The notes below the pieces were generated by a model. It was given only the letters and a program-made list of their open reading frames with translations, searched no databases and had not been told where the DNA came from. DNA of 64,000 nucleotides, from the NCBI RefSeq assembly GCF_020510685.1, contig NZ_CP075185.1:806001-870000 (forward strand), read 5' to 3'. Within the stretch, counting starts at the first letter, position 1. Every line of letters starts with the position of its first letter. Below are positions 27,861 to 38,729 of this stretch, piece after piece. Position numbers and translations under genes: made by a program. This DNA comes from Dechloromonas denitrificans. GTDB taxonomy: Bacteria > Pseudomonadota > Gammaproteobacteria > Burkholderiales > Rhodocyclaceae.

Positions 27861-30800
27861 TTGTCCCGCTTCCTTCCTGTCATGGTCTGGCGTCACCTCA
27901 GTCTGACCGTTCGCCTGTTGCTGATTACCGGCATGGCTTTGTCGATCGCCGGGGCCGCGTTGCTGTACACCAGCTTGCGGCAGAACGTTCAGCAGGTCGA
28001 GCACGAACTGGTCGAGCAGGCGGACAACGAATTGGCCCTGCTGCGGGCGGTGATGACCGAGCCGGTGGTGATCGGTGATTACAGTGTGGTGCGGCAGCTC
28101 TTGCATGGGCGCGTGCAGCGTGAGTCGATTGATGTAATGGCGTGGATCGACGAGCGGGGCAATGTGCTGCAGGCTGCCAGCCAGATAGTTTCGCCGGCGG
28201 TGCCGGCGGCGTTTCGTGACTGGCTTGGTTTGCCCGAGATCGAGCGCGAAGCGGGGCTGCTGGTTGGCGGGCGCAGCTACGGCCAGATCCGGATCGTGAT
28301 GAACACGCGGGCGGCCGAAGCGCGTCTGTGGGCTCATTTGCTCACCCAGTTGCAGATCCTGCTGGTTGCGCTTTGTCTCGACCTGCTGCTGATCGTTTTC
28401 GTCCTGACGCGCAGTTTGACACCGGTTCGCCGTTTGAATCAGGCCGCCATCCGTTTCGGCAAGGGTGACTGGACGGTGCGGGCCCGGCTCGAGGGCAGTC
28501 CGGAAATGCGTTCGCTGATCGGTTCCTTCAATCAGATGGCGAGCAGTATCGAAAGTCTGATGGACGATCTCGATCACAAGCAGGCGGCTCTGGCGGAAAG
28601 CGAGTCGCGCTTTCGCTCGATGATCGAGAAGCACGCGGCGGTGATGTTGCTGCTCGACCCGGTCAGCGGCCGCATCCTGATCGCCAATTTTGCGGCCGAG
28701 GTTTTCTACGGCTACCCCCGGGGCGAGCTGCTCCAGCATTCAATCCAGGATATTTCGCTGCAGTCGCCCGAGTTGGTGCGCGATGAAATCGATGCGGCGG
28801 TGCGCGAGGAGCGCAACTGCCTGCTTTTCAAGCATCGTCTGGCGAACGGCGAGTTGCGCACGGTGGAAATGCACGCCTCGCCGATTGTGCATGAGGGCAG
28901 AACGCTGCTCTTCGCCGTCATTCACGATATTTCCGAGCGGCGGCGTCTGGAAGAGGGGCTGCGCCTGGCGGCCAGTGTTTTTGGTCATGCCCGGGAAGGC
29001 ATCACGATTACCGACCCCCAGGGGATCATTCTCGATGTCAATCCGGCATTTTCGGAGATAACCGGCTACCTCCGCGAGGAGGTTTTGGGCAAAAATCCGA
29101 GCCTGCTCAAATCCGGGTATCAGGATGTCGCGTTTTATCAGGAGATGTGGCATAACTTGGTCGAGCAAGGGCACTGGCAGGGTGAAATCTGGAATCGCCG
29201 GAAGAGCGGCGAGGTCTACGCCGAGTTCCTGAGTATCTCCAGTGTTCATGACGATGCCGGCAAGATCAGCCGTTACATCGGAACCTTCATCGATATCAGC
29301 CAGATCAAGGAGCAGCAGCGCCAGCTCGAACAGATCGCCCATTACGATGCGCTGACCGGCTTGCCGAACCGGGTGTTGCTGGCCGACCGGATGAATGTCG
29401 CCATCGCCCAGGCACGGCGCAGTGGCAACCTGTTGGCGGTGGCCTATCTCGATCTCGACGGCTTCAAGATGGTCAATGACAATTTTGGTCACCACGCCGG
29501 CGATCGCCTGCTGGTAGAAATTGCTCGTCGCTTGCAGCAGAGCATTCGCGGTGGCGATTCGGTGGCCCGTCTGGGCGGCGACGAATTCGTCCTGCTGATG
29601 GCCGACATCGGCTCGGTCGAGGAATGCGAGCGGGCGCTGGTCCGGCTGTTGCGCGCCCTGAGTGAACAGGTCGTGGTCGACGGGCAGAGCATGCAGATAT
29701 CGGCCAGTATCGGGGTGACCATCTTCCCCGATGACGATGGCGATCCGGATGCCTTGCTACGACACGCCGATCAGGCGATGTACGTTGCCAAGGAGGCGGG
29801 CAAGAACCGCTACTACCTCTTTGACCCGGAGCATGATCGCCTGGCCAGGAACCATCGCGGTTTGCTGAACCGCGTCGAGTCGGCCCTGCGGGATGGTGAG
29901 TTCGAGCTTTACTACCAGCCGAAAGTCAGGCTGGCGACCGGCGTCGTGGTTGGATTTGAAGCCCTGGTCCGCTGGGAGGATCCGGAGCGCGGACTGGTTT
30001 TGCCGGCTGATTTCGTGCCGCTGGTCGAAGCCAGTGACATCGCCGTTCCACTCGGTGAATGGGTGCTCGCCCAAGCGCTCGAGGAGCTTGGTCGCTGGCG
30101 GGCAGCCGGCCATGACTGGTCGGTCAGTGTCAATATTTCGCCCCGGCATCTTGAATCGCCGGGCTTCGTCGAGTACCTGGCCGGCCTCCTCCGGGCGCAT
30201 CCCGAACTGCCGCGCCAGTCCCTTGAACTGGAAGTGCTGGAGTCCGTTGCGCTGATGGATATCGAGGCGGTGTCGGCGGTGATGAAGGCGTGCCAGCAAC
30301 TCGGCGTGAGTTTTGCCATCGACGATTTCGGCACCGGCTATTCCTCGCTGACTTACTTCAAGCGCCTGCCGGCCGACGTTTTGAAGATCGACCAGTCTTT
30401 CATCCACGAAATGCTGACCGATCCCGAATATCTGGCGATCATCGAAGGCATCATCGGCCTGACCCGGGCTTTCCGCCGCACCCCGGTCGCCGAGGGCGTC
30501 GAGCTGCCCGAGCAGGGAGTGATGCTGATTCATCTCGGCTGCGCGCTGGCGCAGGGCTATGCGATTGCCCATCCGATGCCGGCGGCGGCCGTCCTCGAAT
30601 GGTTCGCGACCTGGCGTCCGGATCCGATGTGGCTGGCGGCCGGCCGTATCCTCTGGCCGCAGGACGATTTGCCGCTGTTGTTCGCCGATCTCGATCATCG
30701 CCACTGGGTCGAGCAGCTGATCGCCTGCCTGCAGAATCCGGCAAAGGCGCTTGATCGCCCCACGCTATCTACCGATCGCTGTCGTTTCGGACATTGGCTG

Positions 30801-31040
30801 AATACGCAAGGGATGGCCCGTTATGCGGCCTTCCCGAGTTTTGCCGCGCTGGCTCCGGTGCATGGCGAGGTGCACCACCTGGGCGGCACCATCGTTGGCT
30901 TGATCGATGCCGGTCGGGCCGCCGAGGCGATGCTTCTGGTGCCCGAACTGGAAGCGTTGCGCGACAGGCTGCTTGAGTGCCTGCGCAAATTGCAGATCGA
31001 GGTTGCCGCCGAACGCGTCTCGGCAAGTGTCTTGACCTAG
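27861..31040 (+). CDS. Membrane PAS-PAS-GGDEF-EAL protein with C-terminal CZB domain
   Basis: This 1059-residue protein has two membrane helices (about 15-40 and 160-185) enclosing a periplasmic sensor, then HAMP, two PAS domains (about 250-490), GGDEF (about 490-655), EAL (about 665-915) and a C-terminal zinc-binding CZB-like domain. The cyclase site is intact (LGGDEF, about 572) with an RGGD inhibitory site. The phosphodiesterase set is intact (EALVRW, DDFGTGYSS, EGVE, QGYAIAHPMP). The CZB pattern is CRFGHWLN ... PSF ... HGEVH (from about 973). It may both make and break cyclic di-GMP. The start is TTG at 27861. It is coupled to the PhnD-like gene. Confidence 0.92.
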   Translation: MSRFLPVMVWRHLSLTVRLLLITGMALSIAGAALLYTSLRQNVQQVEHELVEQADNELALLRAVMTEPVVIGDYSVVRQLLHGRVQRESIDVMAWIDERGNVLQAASQIVSPAVPAAFRDWLGLPEIEREAGLLVGGRSYGQIRIVMNTRAAEARLWAHLLTQLQILLVALCLDLLLIVFVLTRSLTPVRRLNQAAIRFGKGDWTVRARLEGSPEMRSLIGSFNQMASSIESLMDDLDHKQAALAESESRFRSMIEKHAAVMLLLDPVSGRILIANFAAEVFYGYPRGELLQHSIQDISLQSPELVRDEIDAAVREERNCLLFKHRLANGELRTVEMHASPIVHEGRTLLFAVIHDISERRRLEEGLRLAASVFGHAREGITITDPQGIILDVNPAFSEITGYLREEVLGKNPSLLKSGYQDVAFYQEMWHNLVEQGHWQGEIWNRRKSGEVYAEFLSISSVHDDAGKISRYIGTFIDISQIKEQQRQLEQIAHYDALTGLPNRVLLADRMNVAIAQARRSGNLLAVAYLDLDGFKMVNDNFGHHAGDRLLVEIARRLQQSIRGGDSVARLGGDEFVLLMADIGSVEECERALVRLLRALSEQVVVDGQSMQISASIGVTIFPDDDGDPDALLRHADQAMYVAKEAGKNRYYLFDPEHDRLARNHRGLLNRVESALRDGEFELYYQPKVRLATGVVVGFEALVRWEDPERGLVLPADFVPLVEASDIAVPLGEWVLAQALEELGRWRAAGHDWSVSVNISPRHLESPGFVEYLAGLLRAHPELPRQSLELEVLESVALMDIEAVSAVMKACQQLGVSFAIDDFGTGYSSLTYFKRLPADVLKIDQSFIHEMLTDPEYLAIIEGIIGLTRAFRRTPVAEGVELPEQGVMLIHLGCALAQGYAIAHPMPAAAVLEWFATWRPDPMWLAAGRILWPQDDLPLLFADLDHRHWVEQLIACLQNPAKALDRPTLSTDRCRFGHWLNTQGMARYAAFPSFAALAPVHGEVHHLGGTIVGLIDAGRAAEAMLLVPELEALRDRLLECLRKLQIEVAAERVSASVLT

Positions 31041-31137
31041 CATTGCCGTACACCATTCCCGGCGGTTTGGTGGCATGGCCAGCCGCTTCGTGGCGGCCTT
31101 GCGGTAAAATCCGGTCTTTGTCTTCAGGCTGCATCCC

Positions 31138-31782
31138 GTGAGCACCATCACCATTGCCCTTTCGAAGGGCCGCATCTTCGACGAAACCTTGCCGCTGCTG
31201 GCTGCTGCCGGCATTGTCCCGAGCGAAAACCCGGAAACCTCGCGCAAGCTGATCATCGAGACCAACAAGCCGGATGTGCGCGTCGTCATCGTCCGCGCCA
31301 CCGATGTCCCGACCTACGTCCAGTACGGCGCGGCCGATCTCGGCGTGGCCGGCAAGGACGTGCTGATCGAGCATGGCGGCGAGGGGTTGTATTCGCCGCT
31401 CGACCTGAATATCGCCAAATGCCGGATGATGGTTGCCGTGCCGGAAGGCTTCGATTACGCCAGCGCCGTCCGCCAGGGCAATCGCCTGAAGGTGGCGAGC
31501 AAATACACCAAGATGGCGCGCGAACACTTCGCCGCCAAAGGGGTCCATATCGATCTGATCAAGCTTTACGGTTCGATGGAACTGGCACCGCTGGCCGGAC
31601 TGGCCGATGCCATCGTCGATCTGGTGTCCACCGGCGGGACATTGAAGGCCAACAAGCTGGTGGCGGTCGAAGACATCATGGCGATTTCCTCGCGCCTGGT
31701 TGTCAATCAGGCTTCGCTCAAGGTCAAGCGTGAAACCCTGCAACCCATCATTGACGCCTTTGCCCGGGCGGTGGAGAAGTAA
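31138..31782 (+). CDS. hisG: ATP phosphoribosyltransferase, short form
   Basis: HisG catalyses the first, feedback-regulated step of histidine synthesis (ATP + PRPP). At 214 residues it is the short HisG-S form, which lacks the regulatory domain and needs HisZ; hisZ is not in the window. Motifs include [17 protein letters not shown] and the PRPP loop [14 protein letters not shown]. The start is GTG at 31138. A TAAAAT at about 31104 may be its -10 box. It is followed 5 nt later by hisD. Confidence 0.95.
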   Translation: MSTITIALSKGRIFDETLPLLAAAGIVPSENPETSRKLIIETNKPDVRVVIVRATDVPTYVQYGAADLGVAGKDVLIEHGGEGLYSPLDLNIAKCRMMVAVPEGFDYASAVRQGNRLKVASKYTKMAREHFAAKGVHIDLIKLYGSMELAPLAGLADAIVDLVSTGGTLKANKLVAVEDIMAISSRLVVNQASLKVKRETLQPIIDAFARAVEK

Positions 31783-31787
31783 TCCCT

Positions 31788-33089
31788 ATGGTCGCGATCA
31801 AACGACTGGCTACGGTCGACGCCGATTTCACGGCAAAAATGGATGCGCTGCTGGCTTTCGAGACGGCGCAGGATGACAGCATCGAACGTACCGTCATCGG
31901 CATCCTGGCCGACGTCAAGGCGCGAGGCGATGCAGCGGTCGTCGAGTACACCAACCGTTTCGACCGCCTGACGGTGGCCGGCATGGCTGATCTCGAATTG
32001 TCCCAGGACGAAATGCGCAAGGCGCTCGACGGCTTGCCGGGCGAGCAGCGGCAGGCCCTGGAGGCGGCGGCGCAGCGCGTCCGCGTCTATCACGAAAAGC
32101 AGCGCCTGGAAGGTTGGTCCTATACCGAGGCCGACGGCACCATGCTCGGTCAGATGATCACCCCGCTCGACCGGGTCGGTCTCTATGTGCCGGGCGGCAA
32201 GGCGGCTTACCCGTCGTCGGTGCTGATGAATGCGATTCCGGCCAAGGTGGCCGGTGTCAAGGAACTGATCATGGTCGTCCCGACTCCGGGCGGCGAACAT
32301 AATGCGCTGGTCCTGGCGGCGGCCTGTCTGGCCGGTGTCGACCGCGTGTTCACGATCGGCGGCGCACAGGCAGTCGGCGCGCTGGCCTTCGGGACACAGA
32401 GCGTGCCGCAGGTCGACAAGATCGTCGGGCCGGGTAATGCCTATGTCGCCTGCGCCAAGCGGCGCGTCTTCGGCATCGTCGGCATCGACATGGTGGCCGG
32501 CCCCTCGGAAATCCTGGTCGTCTCGGATGGCAGCAGCGACCCGGACTGGGTGGCGATGGATCTCTTTTCGCAGGCCGAGCATGACGAGCTGGCCCAGTCG
32601 ATCCTGATCTGCACCGACGCCGCTTTCATCGAGCGCGTTCAGGCCAGCATCGAAAAGCTGTTGCCGACCATGCCGCGCCAGGCTGTCATTCGCCAGTCGC
32701 TGACCGACCGTGGCGCGCTGATCCACGTCCGCGATCTCGAAGAAGCCTGCGCCATCGCCAATCGCGTCGCGCCGGAACACCTCGAACTGGCCCTGGCCGA
32801 TCCCGATCCGTGGGTTGGCAAGATCCATCACGCCGGCGCCATTTTCATCGGTCACTACACCTCCGAATCGCTGGGCGACTATTGTGCCGGCCCGAACCAC
32901 GTGCTGCCGACTTCCGGCAGCGCGCGCTTCTCGTCGCCGCTCGGCGTCTATGACTTCCAGAAACGGACCAGCCTGATCAAGGTCTCCAAAGCTGGTGCTC
33001 AGACGCTGGGGCGCATCGCCTCGACGCTGGCGCACGGCGAAGGCCTGCCGGCCCATGCCAAGTCGGCTGAATTCCGGCTGGACAATTGA
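31788..33089 (+). CDS. hisD: Histidinol dehydrogenase
   Basis: HisD performs the last two oxidations from histidinol to histidine with NAD+ and zinc. The 433 residues contain the HisD signature ([29 protein letters not shown]) and zinc/base residues in [20 protein letters not shown]. Length is normal. It lies 5 nt after hisG. Confidence 0.96.
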   Translation: MVAIKRLATVDADFTAKMDALLAFETAQDDSIERTVIGILADVKARGDAAVVEYTNRFDRLTVAGMADLELSQDEMRKALDGLPGEQRQALEAAAQRVRVYHEKQRLEGWSYTEADGTMLGQMITPLDRVGLYVPGGKAAYPSSVLMNAIPAKVAGVKELIMVVPTPGGEHNALVLAAACLAGVDRVFTIGGAQAVGALAFGTQSVPQVDKIVGPGNAYVACAKRRVFGIVGIDMVAGPSEILVVSDGSSDPDWVAMDLFSQAEHDELAQSILICTDAAFIERVQASIEKLLPTMPRQAVIRQSLTDRGALIHVRDLEEACAIANRVAPEHLELALADPDPWVGKIHHAGAIFIGHYTSESLGDYCAGPNHVLPTSGSARFSSPLGVYDFQKRTSLIKVSKAGAQTLGRIASTLAHGEGLPAHAKSAEFRLDN

Positions 33090-33102
33090 GCCGGCAACGA
33101 CC

Positions 33103-33666
33103 TTGACCGCAGCATTGCCTGAATCCCCAAGCCGCCCGGACCTCCGGGCGCTTTTTTTGGGATTTTCCGCGGTTGGCCTGTCCGGCTTCGGCGGCGTTCT
33201 GCCCTTTGCCCGGCGCATGCTGGTCGAGGAGCGGCGCTGGATGTCGCCGGAAGAGTTCAACGCCCAACTCGGTCTCTGCCAGTTTTTGCCCGGACCCAAT
33301 GTGGTCAATCTGGCGGTGATCGTCGGCAAACGCTACCAAGGTCTGGCCGGTGCCATTGTCGCGCCGGTCGGTCTGCTCGCCGGGCCGGTCGCTGTCGTCT
33401 TGCTCCTCGCGTTGTTGTACGACGCCTACGGCAGCTTGCCGCTGGTCCAGTCGATGTTGCGCGGCATCGCGGCGGTGGGTGCCGGCCTGCTCTTCGCGAT
33501 GGCCTGGCGCATGGGCATGGCGATCAAGGACAAGCTGGCCTTTCTTCCCTTTACCGTCATGGTGGTTGCTGCCATTGCCTGGCTGCGCTGGCCGATGTTG
33601 TGGGTCATGCTGTCCGGCCTTGCGCTGTCCGGCGGGCTGGCCTTCTGGCGACTGGGACGACGTTGA
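33103..33666 (+). CDS. Chromate transporter half, N-terminal type
   Basis: The 187-residue CHR-family membrane protein has VGLSGFGGVLPFARRMLVEE and the FLPGPNVVNLAV loop. It corresponds to one half of a full-length ChrA. Short CHR proteins work as pairs with opposite topology, and the partner gene follows with a 4-nt overlap. ChrA exports chromate by exchange; the true substrate here is unproven. A TTG start at 33103 is used because the longer frame reads into hisD. Confidence 0.82.
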   Translation: MTAALPESPSRPDLRALFLGFSAVGLSGFGGVLPFARRMLVEERRWMSPEEFNAQLGLCQFLPGPNVVNLAVIVGKRYQGLAGAIVAPVGLLAGPVAVVLLLALLYDAYGSLPLVQSMLRGIAAVGAGLLFAMAWRMGMAIKDKLAFLPFTVMVVAAIAWLRWPMLWVMLSGLALSGGLAFWRLGRR

Positions 33667-34184
33667 GCGCCATCCTCGAACTTTTCCTCGAATTCACTCT
33701 GCTCTCCTTCGTCGCCTTCGGCGGCGCGACGGCGTTGCTGCCCGAAATGCACCGCGTCGTGGTCGACAACCATCACTGGCTAGACGACGCGACTTTCACC
33801 CATCTCTACGCCATCGCCCAGGCCGCGCCGGGGCCGAATGTCCTGGTCGTCACCTTGATCGGCTGGCAGGTCGCCGGCCTGGCCGGCGCCCTGGCGGCAA
33901 CGCTGGCCATGTGTTTGCCAATGAGTATCGCGATCTATCTGCTGATCGACCACTGGGAAAGTTTTTCGGGCCGGCGCTGGCAGCGGGCCGTGCAGATCGG
34001 CGTTGCGCCGCTGGCCGTCGGTTTGATTTTTTCCGGGGCAACGCTGATCGGCCAATCCGCTGGCCTGGGCTGGGTGGCCTGGGGGCTGGTCGCGGCGACG
34101 GTGCTCGCCAATTTGCGCACGAAGTTGCACCCCTTGTGGTTCATCGGGCTGGGGGCAATCGCCGGCTTGCTCGGGCTGGTTTGA
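33663..34184 (+). CDS. Chromate transporter half, C-terminal type
   Basis: This 173-residue second CHR half contains FVAFGGATALLPEMHRVVV and AQAAPGPNVLVVTLIGWQVAG, mirroring the first. The TTG start overlaps the stop of the first half (TTGA), so the two are translationally coupled. The pair is inserted between hisD and the inverted hisC. Confidence 0.82.
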   Translation: MSAILELFLEFTLLSFVAFGGATALLPEMHRVVVDNHHWLDDATFTHLYAIAQAAPGPNVLVVTLIGWQVAGLAGALAATLAMCLPMSIAIYLLIDHWESFSGRRWQRAVQIGVAPLAVGLIFSGATLIGQSAGLGWVAWGLVAATVLANLRTKLHPLWFIGLGAIAGLLGLV

Positions 34185-34219
34185 TTTAGCCCTGTTGCGG
34201 GCTTTGCCGCAGCCTGGCC

Positions 34220-34426
34220 TTACGGCGTAGCGTAGGGGTTTTTCAGCTGGCTGACGACTTCCTGGAAAACCGCCCGGATCTGGTTTTCCTCGCACTCCAT
34301 CAGCAGCGCATCCTCGAAGGCATCCTGCGCCATCTGACGCAGTTCCTCGAGGTTTTCCCGCAGCACCTTGATCTTCTCGGTACAGGCGACGATGCTGCCG
34401 TCCGGGCGTTTCCAGATAGTGTCCAT
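34220..34426 (-). CDS. Small acidic protein of unknown function, partner of hisC
   Basis: The 68-residue protein starts MDTIWKRPDGSIVACTEKIK and ends KNPYATP. Most of it is predicted helix, with many Glu residues (RENLEELRQMAQDAFEDALLMECEEN). No enzyme motif or membrane segment is seen. It begins 8 nt after the hisC stop, on the same strand, so it is probably co-transcribed. The dense coding pattern and tight spacing support a real gene; its function is not known to me. Confidence 0.75.
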   Translation of the reverse strand: MDTIWKRPDGSIVACTEKIKVLRENLEELRQMAQDAFEDALLMECEENQIRAVFQEVVSQLKNPYATP

Positions 34427-34433
34427 TTGTCGT

Positions 34434-35501
34434 TCAGGCGGTGATCTGTTGCAACGCTTCGCTCAGGGCCTGGCATTCCGCGTCGGTGCCGACGGTGATG
34501 CGCAGGAACTGGTCGATGCGCGGCAACTTGAAGTGGCGGACGATGATGCTTCTTTCGCGCAGCGCCAGGGCCAGTTGTGCCGCATCGTGTTGCGGATGGC
34601 GGGCGAAGATGAAATTGGCGGCCGAAGGCAGTACCTCGAAACCCAGCTTGGTGAGCGCCGTGGCCAGCGTCTCGCGGGTGGCCATTACGGCGTGGCGAGT
34701 CCGTTCGAAGTGTTCGGTATCGTCCAGTGCGGCGACGGCGCCGACAATCGCCAGGCGATCCAGCGGGTAGGAATTGAAACTGTTCTTGACCCGCTCCAAT
34801 GCCTCGATCAGCGCCGGGTGGCCGACCGCGAAACCGACGCGCAGGCCGGCCAGCGAGCGGGACTTGGACAGCGTGTGGACGACCAGCAGGTTGTCGTAGC
34901 GATCGACCAGCGAAATGGCGCTGTCGCCGCCGAAATCGACATAGGCTTCATCGACGACGACGACCGAATCCGGGTTGGCCTGCAGTATTTGTTCAACGGC
35001 GGCGAGGGGCAGCAGACGACCGGTCGGGGCATTCGGATTGGGGAAAATGATGCCGCCGTTCGGTTGCACGTAATCGGCCGGGTTGATCGAAAAGTCGTCG
35101 GCCAGCGGCACGCTGCGGTAGTCCACGCCATACAGGCCGCAATACACCGGGTAGAAGCTGTAAGTGATGTCCGGGAACAGGATCGGCTGTTCGTGCTTGA
35201 GCAAGGCCATGAAGATATGGGCGAGCACCTCGTCCGAACCGTTGCCGAGGAAAACCTCTGCCGTTGTCACCGCAAGCCGGCGGGCGATCGCCGCTTTCAA
35301 TATATCGGCATTCGGGTCGGGATAAAGGCGCAGCCGCGCGCCGTCGCCGTCAAGCTCTGCCTGGATCGCCGCCAGCACCTTGGGCGAGGGCGGGAAGGGG
35401 TTCTCGTTGGTGTTGAGCTTGATCAGCTTGGCCAGCTTGGGCTGCTCGCCCGGTACGTAGGGGGTGAGGTCGCGGACGACCCGGCTCCAGAAGCGACTCA
35501 T
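34434..35501 (-). CDS. hisC: Histidinol-phosphate aminotransferase
   Basis: HisC is a pyridoxal-phosphate enzyme that converts imidazole-acetol phosphate to histidinol phosphate. The 355 residues show [37 protein letters not shown] and the PLP lysine in [15 protein letters not shown]. It is inverted relative to the other his genes and diverges from hisB (80 bp between starts), so it must be transcribed from its own promoter. Confidence 0.95.
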   Translation of the reverse strand: MSRFWSRVVRDLTPYVPGEQPKLAKLIKLNTNENPFPPSPKVLAAIQAELDGDGARLRLYPDPNADILKAAIARRLAVTTAEVFLGNGSDEVLAHIFMALLKHEQPILFPDITYSFYPVYCGLYGVDYRSVPLADDFSINPADYVQPNGGIIFPNPNAPTGRLLPLAAVEQILQANPDSVVVVDEAYVDFGGDSAISLVDRYDNLLVVHTLSKSRSLAGLRVGFAVGHPALIEALERVKNSFNSYPLDRLAIVGAVAALDDTEHFERTRHAVMATRETLATALTKLGFEVLPSAANFIFARHPQHDAAQLALALRERSIIVRHFKLPRIDQFLRITVGTDAECQALSEALQQITA

Positions 35502-35580
35502 GGGGTTTTCACGGAAAGCGTAAAAGTAGGGCGAAATGGTATCATGCCCCTCCGTTCCAACGCCTTCTCAGCCATTACCC

Positions 35581-36168
35581 ATGCGGCAAGCCGAAATCAC
35601 TCGCAACACGTTGGAGACGCAGATTACCGTGCGTCTCGAACTCGATGGCACCGGTCAGGGCAAGTTCGCCACCGGCGTGCCTTTTCTCGATCACATGCTC
35701 GACCAGATTGCCCGGCACGGCCTGATCGATCTCGATATCGAGGCCAAGGGCGATCTGCACATCGATGCCCATCACACGGTCGAGGATATCGGCATCACCT
35801 TCGGTCAGGCGCTGGCCAGGGCCTGGGGCGACAAGAAGGGGCTGACCCGCTACGGCCACAGCTACGTACCGCTCGACGAGGCGCTGTCGCGTGTGGTGAT
35901 CGACCTCTCCGGCCGGCCGGGGCTGGAACTCAACTGCGAATTCACGCGCGCCGTGATCGGTCAGTTCGACGTCGATCTGATTTCCGAATTCTTTCATGGC
36001 CTGGTCAACCATGCCGGCATGACGCTGCACATCGATAACCTGCGCGGCAAGAACGCCCACCACCAGGCCGAAACCATCTTCAAGGCCTTTGGCCGGGCGC
36101 TGCGCATGGCGGTAACGCCCGACCCGCGGATGGCCGGTGCCATGCCGTCGACGAAGGGTTCGCTGTGA
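35581..36168 (+). CDS. hisB: Imidazoleglycerol-phosphate dehydratase
   Basis: HisB dehydrates imidazoleglycerol phosphate. The 195-residue protein is the monofunctional form, without the phosphatase domain found in E. coli. The manganese-binding His motifs are present: [27 protein letters not shown] and [17 protein letters not shown]. The ATG at 35581 gives the canonical [10 protein letters not shown] start. It leads a run of genes that overlap by 1-4 nt or lie close together. Confidence 0.96.
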   Translation: MRQAEITRNTLETQITVRLELDGTGQGKFATGVPFLDHMLDQIARHGLIDLDIEAKGDLHIDAHHTVEDIGITFGQALARAWGDKKGLTRYGHSYVPLDEALSRVVIDLSGRPGLELNCEFTRAVIGQFDVDLISEFFHGLVNHAGMTLHIDNLRGKNAHHQAETIFKAFGRALRMAVTPDPRMAGAMPSTKGSL

Positions 36169-36797
36169 GCATTGTCGTCATCGACTATGGCATGGGCAAT
36201 CTGCGCTCGGTGTCGAAAGCGCTGGAGCATGTGGCTGGCGGCAAGAAAGTGATCGTAACCGCCGACCCAGCCGTAGTGGCTGGCGCCGAGCGGGTCGTCT
36301 TTCCCGGCCAGGGAGCGATGCCTGATTGCATGCGCGAACTCGAAGCCCGTGGCCTGCGCCCGGCCGTGCTCGCTGCCGCCAGGGACAAGCCTTTTCTAGG
36401 CATCTGTGTCGGCGAGCAGATGCTCTTCGAACACAGCGACGAGGGCGACGTGCCGGCGCTCGGCGTATTTCCGGGCAAGGTCAAGCGTTTTCCCGATGAA
36501 AAAATGTACCTGCCGACTGGCGAGCGCCTGAAAGTGCCGCACATGGGCTGGAACGAGGTGCGCCAAGTGCCGCACGCGCTATGGCATGGTATCGCCGACG
36601 GCGCGCGGTTCTATTTCGTACACAGCTACTTTGTCGAACCGGCCGATCCGGTGCTGGTGAGGGGAACTTGCGATTATGGCATCCCCTTTACCTGTGCGGT
36701 AGGGCGGGATAATATCTTCGCCGTTCAGTTCCACCCTGAGAAAAGTGCCCAGGACGGCCTGCAGCTTCTGAAAAATTTTGTCGAGTGGCGTCCCTAA
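36165..36797 (+). CDS. hisH: Imidazole glycerol phosphate synthase, glutaminase subunit
   Basis: HisH releases ammonia from glutamine and passes it to HisF. The 210-residue class I amidotransferase has the nucleophile in [13 protein letters not shown] and the His/Glu pair in [13 protein letters not shown] start overlaps the hisB stop. Confidence 0.95.
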   Translation: MSIVVIDYGMGNLRSVSKALEHVAGGKKVIVTADPAVVAGAERVVFPGQGAMPDCMRELEARGLRPAVLAAARDKPFLGICVGEQMLFEHSDEGDVPALGVFPGKVKRFPDEKMYLPTGERLKVPHMGWNEVRQVPHALWHGIADGARFYFVHSYFVEPADPVLVRGTCDYGIPFTCAVGRDNIFAVQFHPEKSAQDGLQLLKNFVEWRP

Positions 36798-36832
36798 CAA
36801 GATGCCTGCCGTTTACTTCTCATTCGAATCCC

Positions 36833-37573
36833 ATGCTGATTATTCCCGCCATTGACTTGAAAGACGGCCAGTGTGTCCGTCTGAAACAGGGCCTGATGGA
36901 ACAGGCTACCGTCTTCTCCGACAGCCCGGCCGAACAGGCCCGTCGCTGGCTGGAGCAGGGGGCCCGTCGCCTGCATCTGGTCGACCTGGACGGCGCCTTT
37001 GCCGGCAAGCCGAAGAACCAGGTGGCGATCAAGGCCATCCTGGCCGAAGTCGGCGATGAAATTCCGGTGCAACTGGGTGGCGGCATCCGCGATCTCGATA
37101 CCATCGAGCGCTGTCTCGACGCCGGCCTGAGCTACGTCATCATCGGTACTGCCGCGGTCAAGAATCCCGGCTTCCTGCACGATGCCTGCGTTGCCTTCCC
37201 CGGTCACATCATCGTCGGTCTCGACGCCAAGGACGGCAAGGTGGCGACCGACGGCTGGTCGAAACTGACCGGCCACGATGTCGTCGACCTCGGCAAAAAG
37301 TACGAAGATTACGGCGTCGAGTCGATCATCTATACCGACATCGGTCGTGACGGCATGCTCTCCGGCCTCAATATCGAAGCCACCGTGCGTCTCGCTCAGG
37401 CGTTGACCATTCCGGTCATCGCTTCCGGCGGCCTGTCCAACCTCGAAGACATCAAGGCGCTGTGCGCCGTCGAGAAGGAAGGCGTGGTCGGCACCATCGC
37501 CGGGCGTGCAGTGTACGATGGCTCCCTCGACTTCAAGGCCGCGCAGGCGTTGGCCGACGAGCTGGGCGCCTGA
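36833..37573 (+). CDS. hisA: ProFAR isomerase
   Basis: HisA opens the ribose of ProFAR by an Amadori rearrangement. The 246-residue half-barrel begins [20 protein letters not shown], with the catalytic Asp in the first strand and another Asp in [14 protein letters not shown]. Phosphate loops GGGI and ASGGLS are present. It overlaps hisF by 1 nt (TGATG). Confidence 0.96.
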   Translation: MLIIPAIDLKDGQCVRLKQGLMEQATVFSDSPAEQARRWLEQGARRLHLVDLDGAFAGKPKNQVAIKAILAEVGDEIPVQLGGGIRDLDTIERCLDAGLSYVIIGTAAVKNPGFLHDACVAFPGHIIVGLDAKDGKVATDGWSKLTGHDVVDLGKKYEDYGVESIIYTDIGRDGMLSGLNIEATVRLAQALTIPVIASGGLSNLEDIKALCAVEKEGVVGTIAGRAVYDGSLDFKAAQALADELGA

Positions 37574-38331
37574 TGCTCGCCAAACGGATCATTCCCTGTC
37601 TGGATGTCACGGCTGGCCGCGTCGTCAAGGGGACCAACTTCGTCGATCTGCGCGATGCAGGCGATCCGATCGAGATCGCCCGCCGTTACGACGAGCAGGG
37701 CGCCGACGAGGTGACCTTCCTCGACATCACCGCTTCGTCCGATCAGCGCGACATCATCCTGCACATCATCGAAGCCTGCGCCGAGCAGGTCTTCATTCCG
37801 CTGACCGTCGGTGGTGGCGTGCGCAAGGTCGAGGACGTTCGTCGCCTGCTTAATGCCGGGGCCGACAAGGTGTCGATGAACACGGCGGCAGTGAATGATC
37901 CTGAGCTCGTCTTCAATGCCTCGAGCAAGGTCGGTTCGCAATGCATCGTCGTTGCCATCGACGCCAAGCAGACGGCACCCGGCAAATGGAACGTGTTTAC
38001 GCACGGCGGGCGCAACGACACCGGTCTGGATGCCGTGGCCTGGGCGAAAAAGGTCGAAATGCTCGGGGCCGGTGAAATCCTGCTGACCAGCATGGACCGC
38101 GACGGTACCAAGAATGGCTTTGATTTGGCGCTGACCCGCGCCGTTTCCGATGCCGTCAAGATTCCGGTGATCGCTTCCGGTGGCGTCGGCAACCTGCAGC
38201 ATCTGGCCGACGGCGTGACCGAGGGCCGGGCCGATGCGGTGCTGGCGGCTTCGATCTTTCATTTCGGCGAGTACACGGTGCGTCAGGCCAAGGAATACAT
38301 GGCCAGTCGCGGTATCGAAGTCCGGTTGTGA
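37573..38331 (+). CDS. hisF: Imidazole glycerol phosphate synthase, cyclase subunit
   Basis: HisF is the TIM-barrel cyclase partner of HisH and makes imidazole glycerol phosphate and AICAR. The 252 residues start [20 protein letters not shown] with Asp11, and the second catalytic Asp is in [15 protein letters not shown]. Length is normal. Confidence 0.96.
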   Translation: MLAKRIIPCLDVTAGRVVKGTNFVDLRDAGDPIEIARRYDEQGADEVTFLDITASSDQRDIILHIIEACAEQVFIPLTVGGGVRKVEDVRRLLNAGADKVSMNTAAVNDPELVFNASSKVGSQCIVVAIDAKQTAPGKWNVFTHGGRNDTGLDAVAWAKKVEMLGAGEILLTSMDRDGTKNGFDLALTRAVSDAVKIPVIASGGVGNLQHLADGVTEGRADAVLAASIFHFGEYTVRQAKEYMASRGIEVRL

Positions 38332-38729
38332 GCGATCTCGATAACGCACTGCCCTGGCTCGAGGCGCTGAAGTGGGACGCCGACGGCATGATCCCGGCGA
38401 TTGCCCAGGACGAGAGCGGCCGGGTCGTGATGTTCGCCTTCATGAATCGCGAGTCGCTGCAGGAAACGGTCCGTTCGGGCAGCGCCGTATACTGGTCGCG
38501 TTCGCGCCAGCGGCTCTGGCGCAAGGGCGAAGAGTCGGGCTTCTTCCAGAAGGTGAAGTCGATTCGCACCGATTGCGACGGCGATGTTCTGCTGCTGTCG
38601 ATTGAACAGGTCGGCAACATTTCCTGTCATACAGGTCGTGTAAGCTGCTTCTTCAATGAATTACAGGCGGAGCGATGGGTACCCGTCGATCCGGTTTTGA
38701 AAGACCCTAAGGAAATCTACGCAAAATGA
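38328..38729 (+). CDS. hisI: Phosphoribosyl-AMP cyclohydrolase
   Basis: This 133-residue zinc enzyme opens the purine ring of PR-AMP. It has the motif [16 protein letters not shown] and a cysteine/histidine cluster [12 protein letters not shown]. It is separate from HisE, unlike the fused enzyme of enterics. The GTG start overlaps the hisF stop. Confidence 0.95.
   Translation: MSDLDNALPWLEALKWDADGMIPAIAQDESGRVVMFAFMNRESLQETVRSGSAVYWSRSRQRLWRKGEESGFFQKVKSIRTDCDGDVLLLSIEQVGNISCHTGRVSCFFNELQAERWVPVDPVLKDPKEIYAK

Noticed and set aside
31138..31782. hisG as a truncated gene
   Set aside because: 214 residues is the normal length of the short HisG form that works with HisZ.
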